From positions 1 through 64,000 of the forward strand of contig NZ_VFIA01000020.1 in assembly GCF_014282275.1 (NCBI RefSeq): DNA of 64,000 bases, given 5' to 3'. Of this stretch, positions 33,901-41,849 are shown in pieces. This DNA comes from Spirosoma utsteinense (lineage in GTDB: Bacteria > Bacteroidota > Bacteroidia > Cytophagales > Spirosomataceae). The notes below the pieces were generated by a model that searched no databases, was not told the DNA's origin, and saw only the letters and a list, made by a program, of their open reading frames with translations. The position numbers and the translations under genes were made by a program. Positions within the stretch are counted from its first letter, which is position 1. Every line of letters starts with the position of its first letter.

Positions 33901-34396
33901 AACGGTATTCGACGGGAAAGGTACCGGGCGGGAGCTCTTACAGTCGGTCAAAAAAACCATACTGGACGCTTACGAACACCAACTGTATCCGTTCGATCTG
34001 CTGATAACCGACCTGAAGCTGCAAAGAGACCGGAGCCGTAGCCAGCTATTCGATATCGGGATCGAATACCAGCACCTCGACATGCAGGAAGGTGAAGACA
34101 GGGAACTGAACGCCATAACGCTTCATCCCCTCGATACCGCCAATAAGATAAGCAAGCTGGATGTGTCGTTCCGGTTCTTCGAAAGTAAGGATAAGCTGAA
34201 ACTGGTACTGGTGTACAATACCGATTTGTACCTGCCTGCTACCATGACACAACTGTGTAAACGATTCACGGAAATGCTTACGGCAATCGTGACGAATCCT
34301 GAGGTGAAACTGGAAGATGTGTCATTGAGCGATGCTGACAGTCTTGAACTGTTCGATCGCTCGATGCCGGATGAGTCGTTCAACTTTAACTTTTAA
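27950..34396 (+). CDS. NRPS: A(unknown)-PCP-C-A(Cys-like)-PCP-C
   Basis: This protein begins directly with an adenylation domain and has no condensation domain of its own in front, so C5 of the upstream protein must supply it. A5 has TSGSTG from 177; its code reads DARHLALMV(K), which I cannot match to a known substrate. PCP5 has GGTS with Ser575. C6 is intact (HHIITDG at 760-766). A6 has TSGSTG from 1239 and a code of DLYDFSLVW(K), closest to the cysteine code DLYNLSLIWK but with Asp for Asn at position 278. PCP6 is Ser1635. C7 at the end reads HHIISDAW (1821-1827), Ala for the motif Gly. The listed ATG overlaps the racemase by 29 bp. A second ATG at 27968 (overlap 11 bp) fits the usual start of A domains at least as well. 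Confidence 0.9.
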   Translation: MNTSLTMVYKLVDEKAKQTPDKVAIEAPDGNATYQAVNEKSNQIAHVLRQSGVARQDVVGVVLSPGTRLVQSLIGIFKAGAIYLPIDKDFASKRLADMFQQSPCHTVITAPEFKDEVDIILRLYSPQTRQVIVLADEGPVCFNVVNHQWETAALSSLSTEIPDVTVQPDDANYIFYTSGSTGKPKPILGCHKSLTHFIDWEIEEFKLDSNCKVSQLAQFTFDASLRDIFVPLCAGGTLCIPSLETKSNYAQLVDWIERSEITLMHSVPSLFRMIVKVLSQGLVSTRFENLRYYLMAGEPLFATDIINWRRVANNTTELVNLYGPSETTMVKTFHRLGQRPVSPNETIPAGLPIANTFIAIINKNNRLCKVGEKGELFIRTPYMTKGYYGNEDLTRQVFVQNPLVTDFDDIVYKTGDLGRYLPDRTIELLGRIDDQVKVNGIRVEPEEIRKTVLTLPGISEAFVMAVKNADHSNELICYYTGQEHSETALKQQLSASLTAYLIPAYFVHLPAFPLNANGKIEKKDLPKPHELVVKGLVYEPCRGGIEETLESIWQEVLGLDRIGRAASFFELGGTSLKATQIVTRIYQKLKATVSIKDLFIKPTIAELATLVDKLILEQDTSIRKVAEQPYYDVSHGQRRLWVLTQLEEDSAAYNMTGSYEIRGELNIPALRQAFDQLIARHESLRTTFFFHQGELKQRIHPGTNGFTIDYADLENAPRPAVDEWSRNMGLTSFDLEKGPLLNVALIKTTDQAYRLMLVIHHIITDGWSMEVMIREMLEFYQAADTGSELLMPSLSVQYKDFAAWQHEQLSGDRLTSHKAYWQNKLSGQLPVLELPADRSRPALKTFDGDTVDIAFPQHGVAAFADLCQKQQVSLHMGILSLVYTLFYRYTGSSDIILGTPSAGRLHKELEGQIGYYVNLLALRTTFAGTDSFTALLHQVKDTTLGAYEHQLYPFDKLVEDLQVTRELSRSPLFDVAVILHNTSIREEEVNQINSIQIQPLKPDVRVSKYDLQFNFYAVGESLTLSVDYNTSLFNRVRLERMLQHVSQLMQLVVEQPGVPVSRLDYLTAQEKQQLVYDWNHTDTPYSDQKLLHEPFEHQVLLNPGHLAVTCHGQSLTYQELNEFSNQLARHLLNSGMKNGDNVALMVGRTPLMLVGLLGILKAGGAYVPIDPAYPADRQLYICQNSEVKFILSDAAYELLDSLPEQVVKLSLSTSEYDHYERDNLHVQKSTRDLAYTIYTSGSTGRPKGVMIEHHSAINLIEWVNNTFAVDDNDRLLFITSMCFDLSVYDIFGMLAAGGTVVMATQDDIRNADRLKALMVAEQITFWDSVPTSMNHMVAALEDSGEPYSQPFLRVVFMSGDWIPVDLPERIKVYHPNVNVISLGGATEGTVWSNVYPVTQSMKGWSSVPYGRPLDNNYFYILDEHLNPVPQGIPGELFIGGVGVARGYANDPEKTANAFLDNPFLPSPTQKMYRTGDLGRMLEDGNMEFLGRKDHQIKIRGFRVEIGEVNTTLAQYPAVTEAIVVAKGERNAIYLIAYYTSHSPLDARELKAYLSGFLPDYMIPAFFVQLDRLPMNANGKIDHKALPDPDVSRLDEASFREPSTVTEAHLLTIWQQVLRTDKISSTDDFFSVGGHSLNATRVLSRMQKEFGVRMELRNMFLFPTISAMAQEIDRTLGSQAGSIEPVAEQDLYELSHAQKRLWLLNQANRNDLSYNIPFAFEVAGDLNIAAFEKAIHTLIDRHDILRTIFVVREGQPWQRVLDRTASGFALDQLDLRLSTHALAEATRIAEDQQPFDLEAGPLVRATLIRLSDDRWMFLFSIHHIISDAWSMGIIIDELTAAYNAYSRGEVLALEPLSVQYKDYVYWHKKQLSTDRLAQLRSYWLTRLGGELPTLNLDTDFERPALKSTTGETQITDIPEDLFGTVRELAKKEGVSPFILLTTALKALLYRYTGQQNLLIGTVMSGRDHYQLENQIGFYVNTLALRTVFDGKGTGRELLQSVKKTILDAYEHQLYPFDLLITDLKLQRDRSRSQLFDIGIEYQHLDMQEGEDRELNAITLHPLDTANKISKLDVSFRFFESKDKLKLVLVYNTDLYLPATMTQLCKRFTEMLTAIVTNPEVKLEDVSLSDADSLELFDRSMPDESFNFNF

Positions 34397-34400
34397 CGAA

Positions 34401-37400
34401 ATGAAAAGATTTGACAGAGCCCAGTTCACCGGCAGCGGGTACAAACCCTACTATGACTTCTGGCGGCAGTTGGCGAGAAAAGGCAGTGACGCATTCACGT
34501 TTGCTCAGCGAACGCTGGTTGCCGACGGACGTGATCAAAAGCAGGGCTGTTTCTTTTTCACCATTGATGAAGCCGGCACGCGGCTTATCAACAGCCTGGT
34601 GGGCAGTAATGATTCGGGGGTGTTTGTCGTGATGACAACGGTGCTGAGTGTATTGCTGCAAAAATATACCGGTCAACGGCACATCACGGTACATACGCCC
34701 CTGTTTAAACGGGCTAACGGCGATTCTGACGCAGGGGTGCAAACGGTACCCCTGGTGATTGGTAGTGACCCGCACACGACGCTCAGGAAACTGTTGCAGG
34801 ATACCAAACAGACGATTGCCGACACGTACCGGTACCAAAACTTTCCGCTGGAACTACTGGATGAAAAGGAAGCCAGGGGTTTAGGTTCCAACGTTTTCGT
34901 GAGCTTCAGCAACCTGCATGATGTCACGGATAGCAGCCGGACCTATGATTTCAATCTGCAAATCACGAAAGCGAATGACTCCATTGGGTGTGAAGTTGTC
35001 TATAACCCGGACTGGTTCGAACATGATTTCATTGAGCGTATGGCGTCTCATTTCAACCAGACCCTTGCTGGCTTCGCTAACCTGGAAAGCCTGGTTAACG
35101 AGATCGGTATGCTGCCTGAGCAGGAGCTTGATATCCTCATCAATGGATTGAACCAGGTTCCCGGCTATCCTGAAAAAGGCAGTTCCGTAGCCGGTTTGTT
35201 CGAGCAGGCGGTACTGAATAATCCCGGTGCTGTTGCCGTGAGTTATAAGGGGGAGAAACTAACCTACCACCAGCTCAACGAAGCGGCCAACCAACTGGCT
35301 GCCCAAATCAGAAGGGAGTACGGCATTGTGGCCAACCAGATGGTCGGTATTCTTTTACCACGGTGTCCGGAAATGATCATCGCGTTAATGGGCATTATCA
35401 AAGCAGGGGCTGCGTTCTTACCCATCGATCCTAACTATCCAGCTGACCGGGTAGATTATATCCTTCAGAACTCATCCTGTACCTTACTGATCACTGATTC
35501 GGCCGCACAGCACAAGTATTTACGTACCTACCAGGGGCATACTCTGAACCTCGACGATTGGGCAATTCGGGCTGGACGATTTGAGATAAAGACGCACGAG
35601 CCTGAACCAACGGATCTGGCTTACATGATCTATACGTCCGGCTCCACCGGGAAGCCAAAGGGCGTGCAGATAGAGGCCAGAAACTTTTTGCACTACCTGC
35701 GTTGGGCAAATCATTATTACTTCGACTGGCAACCAGGCATTCACTTCCCTTTTTTCACCTCCCTGTCGTTCGATCTGACGCTGACCTGCATTTTCACTAC
35801 GCTTTTACGGGGTGACAGCTTATTCGTCTATCCCGATGAGATGCCGGTAGCGGATATCCTGGCCGATGTGTTCGATCCGGCCACCCCGATCAATGCCGTC
35901 AAACTGACGCCTTCTCACATCAGTATGCTGGGATATCTGCCGCTCCAAAGCACCAACATCGACCATGTTATCACGGGTGGCGAAAACCTGACCGCCGTAC
36001 AGGTAGATTGTCTGCAGCGGCTCAACCCCGGCATCCACCTATACAACGAATATGGTCCAACCGAAACCACGGTAGGGTGTACCATAAAAAAGGTGACCGA
36101 CAGCCGCGCCATTACCATTGGCAAACCCATTTCAGATACTCAGATTTACATTCTCGATCAGGATGACGACCTGGCTCCGCTAGGGACAAAAGGCGAGATC
36201 GTCATCGGTGGGGCAGGGGTTGCCCGGGGGTACCGGGGACGAGCCGAACTGAATGCGCAAAAATTCCTTCCGGGACTACGGAATTACGCAACAGGCCGTC
36301 TCTACAGAACCGGTGATATAGGACGCTGGCTTCCGGATGGTGAACTGGAATGCCTCGGCAGAAATGACGGACAGGTTAAGATACGCGGGTATCGTATCGA
36401 ACTGAGCGAGATAGAAAACAGCTTGTTGAGCCACCTTCCGGTTTCAGAAGCGGTAGTAACCGTGTTGCCCGACAACGGTACGGGCACTAAGCAACTGGCC
36501 GCTTATTATGTAGCCACCGGCGAACTGCGCACCGATGAAGTAAAGGCCTTCTTGGCCGCGCGTTTACCGGCTTACATGATTCCTTCCTATCTAATTCAGG
36601 TACCGGCGTTCGAGCTTAACCCGAACGGGAAAATTGACAGGCATAAACTGCCCGATCCTGCTCAACTGCAGGAATCAGCCAACTTCACCCACCCTGAAAA
36701 TACCCTGGAAGAAAAGATTCATCAGGTGTGGTGCCGGGTATTAGGGGTAGAGGCCATCAGCACGACCGATGATTTTCTGGCGATCGGCGGTGATTCTATC
36801 CGCGCAGTTCAGGTGTCGGCATTGTTGTACCAGGAAAAACTGCATATCGACATAGCCGATTTATTACAGTATCCAACCATAAGAGAGCTGGCCACCAGGG
36901 TAACTGCCATCCAGACGCCTGCTCGGCAAGGGGCCGTTGCCGGTGAGGTGCCGCTAACGCCTATTCAGCATACGTTTTTCGAGACAAACAGGAAATACCC
37001 TCAGCAGTTCAATTTCGCCCTGCTGTTCAAAACTGATGACCGCTTTGATGAGGACATGATTCGCGCTGTCTTTCAAACGATCCTTGCGCATCATGATGTC
37101 TTGCGAATGACGTTTGACGAAGTGGATGGTAAGGTGCGCCAGTTCAATCACGATGCCAGCCAGAAACTGTATCTGGATCGGATCGATCTGCGCTCGTCCA
37201 CGGATTATCAGCAGGCACTCAAAACCCAGGCCGAAAAGCTACAGGCCAGCTTCTCGTTACAAACGGGCCCTTTACTAAAGCTCGCCCTGTTTCAGGGGCC
37301 CGCCAGCGACCGCTTACTGGTACTCGTGCATCATCTGGTAATGGACGTAGTTTCATGGCGTATCCTGTTCGAAGACATAAACACCTTATACGAACAGTAT

Positions 37401-38258
37401 AAAGAAAACGCCGAGCTGAAGCTTCCGTTGAAAACCGGCTCATTTAAAGATTGGGCACAAAGCCTGGCTTACCATGCGAATGAGCCGGCCTTTATTCAGA
37501 CCGAAGCGCCCTACTGGCTGAACACAGTTAGTCAGCCGCACGATCTGATCAAACCGGATTTCGACGTGCCGGACACGGTTAATTCTGATTCCAGAAAAAT
37601 CGCTTTTGAACTGGATACCGAACAAACCCGGCACCTACTGGTCAACGTAAGCAAATACTATCAGGCCGGTATGAACAGCGTGCTGCTTGCCTCAGTCGCC
37701 CAGGCGGTTAACCGGGTATTTGGTACAGAAAACCTGCTGGTCGACGTTGAAGGCCACGGACGCCAGCCAATTACCGAGGTGACCGTTACGCGCACGGTAG
37801 GGTATTTTACCACCACCTATCCGGTTTTGATATCGGCAAATGGGCAAGCTGATACCCTTGAACTGCTGCTGGCCACCCATCAGTACCTATCGCAGGTGCC
37901 CAACCAGGGGATTGGATTTGGGCTGTTGAAATACCTGAGTGGATACGAAGCCATTCGCGAGGCCAGCGTGATGCCGCAGCTATGCGTCAATTACTTCGGG
38001 CAGTTCGATCAGGACATTGCCCGGCTGTCGATCCCGCTGGCTGATGAATCGACCGGACATACCCAACATCCGGACGACTTCAGGCATCCTTACCTGTTCT
38101 ACATTACGGCCTACGTAGAAAGCGGCAAACTGGTGACCCGTATTGAATACAGCCAGTGTCAATTTAAAGCCGAAACCGTGCAAAGTCTGGCGAACGCCTT
38201 TAAGCGGGCGTTGATCGACGTGGCGGAACTGGCGAGTCTCACCCCTGAACATGTCTAA
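34401..38258 (+). CDS. Last NRPS module: half C domain-A(Asn)-PCP-epimerase, no thioesterase
   Basis: The first 235 residues match only the C-terminal half of a condensation domain and lack the HHxxxDG half, so C7 of the upstream protein should make the bond. The A domain (TSGSTG from 412) has code DLTKIGEVG(K), typical of asparagine. Its PCP has the GGDSI form (Ser799), usual for carriers that hand over to an epimerase. The epimerase domain has His977-His978 and EGHGR starting at Glu1117, followed by RTVGYF and NYFGQFD motifs; its HHxxxDG reads HHLVMDV. The protein ends after this domain with no TE or reductase, so peptide release is unexplained. I chose ATG 34401, five bases after the upstream stop. 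An in-frame ATG at 34332 lies inside the previous gene and is unlikely. Confidence 0.92.
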   Translation: MKRFDRAQFTGSGYKPYYDFWRQLARKGSDAFTFAQRTLVADGRDQKQGCFFFTIDEAGTRLINSLVGSNDSGVFVVMTTVLSVLLQKYTGQRHITVHTPLFKRANGDSDAGVQTVPLVIGSDPHTTLRKLLQDTKQTIADTYRYQNFPLELLDEKEARGLGSNVFVSFSNLHDVTDSSRTYDFNLQITKANDSIGCEVVYNPDWFEHDFIERMASHFNQTLAGFANLESLVNEIGMLPEQELDILINGLNQVPGYPEKGSSVAGLFEQAVLNNPGAVAVSYKGEKLTYHQLNEAANQLAAQIRREYGIVANQMVGILLPRCPEMIIALMGIIKAGAAFLPIDPNYPADRVDYILQNSSCTLLITDSAAQHKYLRTYQGHTLNLDDWAIRAGRFEIKTHEPEPTDLAYMIYTSGSTGKPKGVQIEARNFLHYLRWANHYYFDWQPGIHFPFFTSLSFDLTLTCIFTTLLRGDSLFVYPDEMPVADILADVFDPATPINAVKLTPSHISMLGYLPLQSTNIDHVITGGENLTAVQVDCLQRLNPGIHLYNEYGPTETTVGCTIKKVTDSRAITIGKPISDTQIYILDQDDDLAPLGTKGEIVIGGAGVARGYRGRAELNAQKFLPGLRNYATGRLYRTGDIGRWLPDGELECLGRNDGQVKIRGYRIELSEIENSLLSHLPVSEAVVTVLPDNGTGTKQLAAYYVATGELRTDEVKAFLAARLPAYMIPSYLIQVPAFELNPNGKIDRHKLPDPAQLQESANFTHPENTLEEKIHQVWCRVLGVEAISTTDDFLAIGGDSIRAVQVSALLYQEKLHIDIADLLQYPTIRELATRVTAIQTPARQGAVAGEVPLTPIQHTFFETNRKYPQQFNFALLFKTDDRFDEDMIRAVFQTILAHHDVLRMTFDEVDGKVRQFNHDASQKLYLDRIDLRSSTDYQQALKTQAEKLQASFSLQTGPLLKLALFQGPASDRLLVLVHHLVMDVVSWRILFEDINTLYEQYKENAELKLPLKTGSFKDWAQSLAYHANEPAFIQTEAPYWLNTVSQPHDLIKPDFDVPDTVNSDSRKIAFELDTEQTRHLLVNVSKYYQAGMNSVLLASVAQAVNRVFGTENLLVDVEGHGRQPITEVTVTRTVGYFTTTYPVLISANGQADTLELLLATHQYLSQVPNQGIGFGLLKYLSGYEAIREASVMPQLCVNYFGQFDQDIARLSIPLADESTGHTQHPDDFRHPYLFYITAYVESGKLVTRIEYSQCQFKAETVQSLANAFKRALIDVAELASLTPEHV

Positions 38259-39939
38259 TATGCACCTCCTGAAAATATTTCAAAGCCAGTCCCGGTTCTT
38301 CTATACGGCGCTTCTGGGCTTAGGGATAATCAACAGTTTCACCTTTAGCGTGTTGCTGCTTTTTATCAACCTTACGATTGCTGGCAAACCGTTTCCCATA
38401 TGGCCGCAATATGGCTGGCTGATCTTTTTTGGCTTGCTGGCGGTGTCCGTCGTCACAACCAAGGTCTTCCAAACCTACCTGGTCAAACTTACCCAGCAGA
38501 TTTTGTATGGATTTGAGTTGAATATTGTCGATCAGTTGCGCTCTGCTTCCCTGTCTGATTTTCAGAAACTCGGCTCCGAACGGGTCTATACCGCCATCAA
38601 CGATGTGCGGGTGCTGGGACTGGTGCCCGAAGTGATGATCGTGATTGTGAACTCGTCGATCATCGTTGTCTGTGCCCTGGCTTACCTCTGTTATACCTCC
38701 GTGGCTGGCGGGTTGTGTATGCTCGGATTGATGCTGGGAATGCTCATCTTTTATTCCACCCGGAACAAGGCCATCCGGAAAAATCTGGGTAAGGTGCGTG
38801 ACTTGCAGGATAAATACCACAAGTACCTGCTCGATTTGCTCAATGGGTTCAAGGAAGTTAAAATGAGTTCGGTTCGGAATCGGAACCTGTTCACGCTGTT
38901 TATCAAAGCCAACCGGGATAACGCAAAAGCGTTGGGGCAGCAAACCGCCGTACGGTATCTCGACAATGAACTGATTGGTCGCTACAGCTGGTACTTCGCC
39001 CTGGGGATGGTAATCTTCGTGTTGCCAGCCTTGTTCAACATGCGTGTTCAGGATTATATCCCGTTCATCATCGTCGTGTTGTATCTGATGGGGCCGTTGT
39101 CTTCACTGGTAGGAATCATGACGCACCTGAACAACATCAACATTGCTGTAGAACGTATTCAGTCGGTCGAAAAAGAAATAAGCACCGTCTCAGTGAGTGA
39201 TAGTAAGCCGGCGGTTTTGCCCTGCAAATGCCCCAGATTTGAGAGCCTGCGTTTCAAAAATATCTGCTTCGAGTATACCGACCATCTGAAGCAAAAATCA
39301 TTCACCGTAGGCCCGATCAGCCTGAACATCAATAAAGGCGAAATCATCTTTGTTACGGGCGGCAATGGCAGCGGTAAAAGTACGTTCATGAACCTGCTTA
39401 CCGGGCTCTACCAGGCATCGGCCGGTTCCATCAGCTACAACGGCCATCCCGTACCATTAGCGGAATACAATGCGTATAGTGACTGCTTTTCGGCAATTTT
39501 CACCAACAGCTACCTGTTCAGCGAAAATTATGACGGGTTCGATCTGAGGACAGAGAACACTGAATTGATGCATTACATCAACATGATGCAACTAAAGCAT
39601 GTACTCATCATCGACAACGATACAAAGAAAATCGACATAGGCCTATCTAAAGGGCAGACCAAACGACTGGCCCTTATTTATGCCCTGATGGAAAATCGTG
39701 AACTGCTGGTGCTGGACGAGTGGGCCGCTGAGCAGGACCCTGTGTTCAGAACCTACTTTTACGAGTTCGTTCTGGCAGACCTGAAAAGCATGGGCAAAAC
39801 CATTATTGCGGTGACCCACGATGACCATTATTTCCATCATGCCGACCGGATCATCAAGTTCGATTACGGCACCATAGTCAACGATCAGACTATAAGTAAG
39901 GTATCGAAAGTAGCCGAACTGGATCAGCTATTTGTCTAA
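38251..39939 (+). CDS. Cyclic peptide/siderophore export ABC transporter (membrane and ATPase domains fused)
   Basis: The 562-residue protein has a hydrophobic N-terminal half with about six membrane segments (roughly 15-300) and a C-terminal ATPase domain. The Walker A motif is GGNGSGKS, ending at Ser377. The signature motif is LSKGQ (465-469) and Walker B is LLVLDE (Asp489-Glu490) followed by WAAEQDP, all typical of the SyrD/PvdE cyclic-peptide exporter family. It sits in the inner membrane and probably pumps the lipopeptide or a precursor into the periplasm. The gene overlaps the last NRPS by eight bases; a second ATG at 38260 would instead follow that stop directly. Confidence 0.9.
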   Translation: MSNMHLLKIFQSQSRFFYTALLGLGIINSFTFSVLLLFINLTIAGKPFPIWPQYGWLIFFGLLAVSVVTTKVFQTYLVKLTQQILYGFELNIVDQLRSASLSDFQKLGSERVYTAINDVRVLGLVPEVMIVIVNSSIIVVCALAYLCYTSVAGGLCMLGLMLGMLIFYSTRNKAIRKNLGKVRDLQDKYHKYLLDLLNGFKEVKMSSVRNRNLFTLFIKANRDNAKALGQQTAVRYLDNELIGRYSWYFALGMVIFVLPALFNMRVQDYIPFIIVVLYLMGPLSSLVGIMTHLNNINIAVERIQSVEKEISTVSVSDSKPAVLPCKCPRFESLRFKNICFEYTDHLKQKSFTVGPISLNINKGEIIFVTGGNGSGKSTFMNLLTGLYQASAGSISYNGHPVPLAEYNAYSDCFSAIFTNSYLFSENYDGFDLRTENTELMHYINMMQLKHVLIIDNDTKKIDIGLSKGQTKRLALIYALMENRELLVLDEWAAEQDPVFRTYFYEFVLADLKSMGKTIIAVTHDDHYFHHADRIIKFDYGTIVNDQTISKVSKVAELDQLFV

Positions 39940-39963
39940 TCAACTGTTAAACTCCCTTACGTT

Positions 39964-41817
39964 ATGATACAAAATAAAATGGGGCTAAAGAGCTTACTAA
40001 ACGCAAAGCCCGTTTCGGTGGCAGTAGCCGCTCAGCCAGCAGTATCGTTCCTTTATCTAAACCTGGACCGGGGCAACGTAGCGGTCTTTCAGGCTAACGA
40101 GCCGATCGCGCTCAAGGACTGGATTCTTACCAATAAAACTCTGGTAGACCGGACATACGCAAAAGAAGGTTTGCTGCTTTTTAGAGGGTTCGACGTAGCC
40201 GGAAACCAGGCGTTTCAGGATACTACCGCGCTGTTGTCAAACGAGCTTATGGACTACACGGAGCCGTCGACCCCACGGAGCAAGGTAGCTGATAAGGTGT
40301 ACACGTCGACCGAGTATCCTAAGGATCAGTACATTCCCATGCACAATGAGCATTCCTACAGCAACCACTGGCCTCAAAAGGTTTGGTTCTATTGCGCACA
40401 GCCTGCTGAGCTGGGTGGAGAAACGCCCATTTCGGACAGCCGACGGGTGTACCAGCTCATCGACCCGGCTATTTGTGAGGAGTTTGAGCGGAAAGGGGTC
40501 ATGTACGTACGCAATTTCAGTGAAGGGCTCGATCTGCCCTGGCAACAAGTGTTCCAAACCGAGGATAAAGCGCAGGTGGAAGCGTATTGCGAAAAAGCCG
40601 GCATTGCCTACGAGTGGAAAAAGGATGGTAATCTGCGTACCAGGCAGGTTTGTCAGGCCACGTTTGTTGATCCACACACACAGGAGAAAGTTTGGTTTAA
40701 CCAGGCTCACCTTTTTCACCTGTCCAGCCTTGATTCAAGCGTTCAGGAGTTTCTGATCGACCAGTGCGGTATAGACAACGTTCCCAGAAACAGTTGCTTT
40801 GGTGATGGTACGTGTATACCTGACCGTTATCTGGAAGCTATTCGGGACGCTTACCAGCGAACCCAACTGATTTTTAGCTGGGAAAAGTCAGACATGTTGA
40901 TGGTGAACAACGTGTTGTTCGCTCATGGTCGCCATCCTTTTTCCGGACCGCGTAAAGTGATGGTCGCCATGGCCGAGCCTTATCATCATCGTTCAGCAGC
41001 CAGTGATAACGGAGCGACAGAAGTAGTGGCCGAAACCCGCAAGGAGACCGCCCGGTTTTTTATTAATAAATCGTCGGACAGTCAGGATCATCAGGTTTTG
41101 AAATACAAGCTGGCGGCCGCCTACCGGATAATGGTAACCGAAAACCTGGATGAAGGTGGTATCAGCGGGCACATTACCATGCGTGTGCCCGATCAGCCCA
41201 ATGCGTTCTGGGTAAACCCTTTTGGCTTACTGGCCGAAGAAGTAACCCCAGAAAACCTCATCAAAGTTGATAAAAGCGGTAAAGTACTCGAAGGTGATTA
41301 TCCGGTAAACACAGCGGGTTTCTGCATACATGCCGCCATCCACGAAGCCTGGCCTGATTTGAACTGTGTAGCCCACACGCATTCCCCCTGGGGTACCTTA
41401 TTCAGTGCTACCGGTCTGCCAATAAAACCCATCGATCAGAACTGCTGCCTTTTTTTTGAAAACCATGTCTTGTACGAACACTATAACGGTCCGGTAAACA
41501 ATCCGGAAGAGGGTCAGAATCTGGCTGAAGCGTTGGCAGGGATGGATGTCGCCATATTGCGAAATCATGGTACCATTACCGGTGGCGGAAGTATTGAAGC
41601 GGCCATCATACGAATGGTGGCCATTGAGCGGGCTTACCGACTTAATTTTTTAGCGCTGGAGCACAACAACATGCATCTTATTACGGATGACGTAGCCCGG
41701 CTTACCCGCGAATGGATTGGCAATGCTATTGGCTTTGCTGTCGAATTCAACGCACTACTCCGGAAAGTAGAAAAGATATATCCCGATTTCAGGCAGTTTA
41801 AGCCATCTGCCCTTTAA
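39964..41817 (+). CDS. Fusion of a TauD/SyrP-like Fe(II)/2-oxoglutarate hydroxylase and a class II aldolase domain
   Basis: The N-terminal part (about 30-350) looks like TauD-family dioxygenases of the SyrP type, which hydroxylate amino acids bound to NRPS carriers. The likely iron ligands are His127 and Glu129 (HNE) and His321, with Arg330 for 2-oxoglutarate. The C-terminal part (about 375-610) is a class II aldolase/adducin domain with the metal site AHTHS (His471, His473) and NHGT (His535). I know each half separately in biosynthetic clusters, but the fusion is unusual to me. Its place between exporter and thioesterase and the Asp-specific A domain in this cluster suggest beta-hydroxylation of an Asp residue. 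What the aldolase half does is open: it could cleave a beta-hydroxy residue, act on a side product or be structural. Confidence 0.85.
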   Translation: MIQNKMGLKSLLNAKPVSVAVAAQPAVSFLYLNLDRGNVAVFQANEPIALKDWILTNKTLVDRTYAKEGLLLFRGFDVAGNQAFQDTTALLSNELMDYTEPSTPRSKVADKVYTSTEYPKDQYIPMHNEHSYSNHWPQKVWFYCAQPAELGGETPISDSRRVYQLIDPAICEEFERKGVMYVRNFSEGLDLPWQQVFQTEDKAQVEAYCEKAGIAYEWKKDGNLRTRQVCQATFVDPHTQEKVWFNQAHLFHLSSLDSSVQEFLIDQCGIDNVPRNSCFGDGTCIPDRYLEAIRDAYQRTQLIFSWEKSDMLMVNNVLFAHGRHPFSGPRKVMVAMAEPYHHRSAASDNGATEVVAETRKETARFFINKSSDSQDHQVLKYKLAAAYRIMVTENLDEGGISGHITMRVPDQPNAFWVNPFGLLAEEVTPENLIKVDKSGKVLEGDYPVNTAGFCIHAAIHEAWPDLNCVAHTHSPWGTLFSATGLPIKPIDQNCCLFFENHVLYEHYNGPVNNPEEGQNLAEALAGMDVAILRNHGTITGGGSIEAAIIRMVAIERAYRLNFLALEHNNMHLITDDVARLTREWIGNAIGFAVEFNALLRKVEKIYPDFRQFKPSAL

Positions 41818-41849
41818 CCATTTGTTCAACTCTATTTCAACTGTTGGTT

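Noticed and set aside
34332..34400. Upstream in-frame ATG of the last NRPS
   Set aside because: It would overlap the previous gene by 65 bp and adds residues unlike the half C domain; ATG 34401 fits better.
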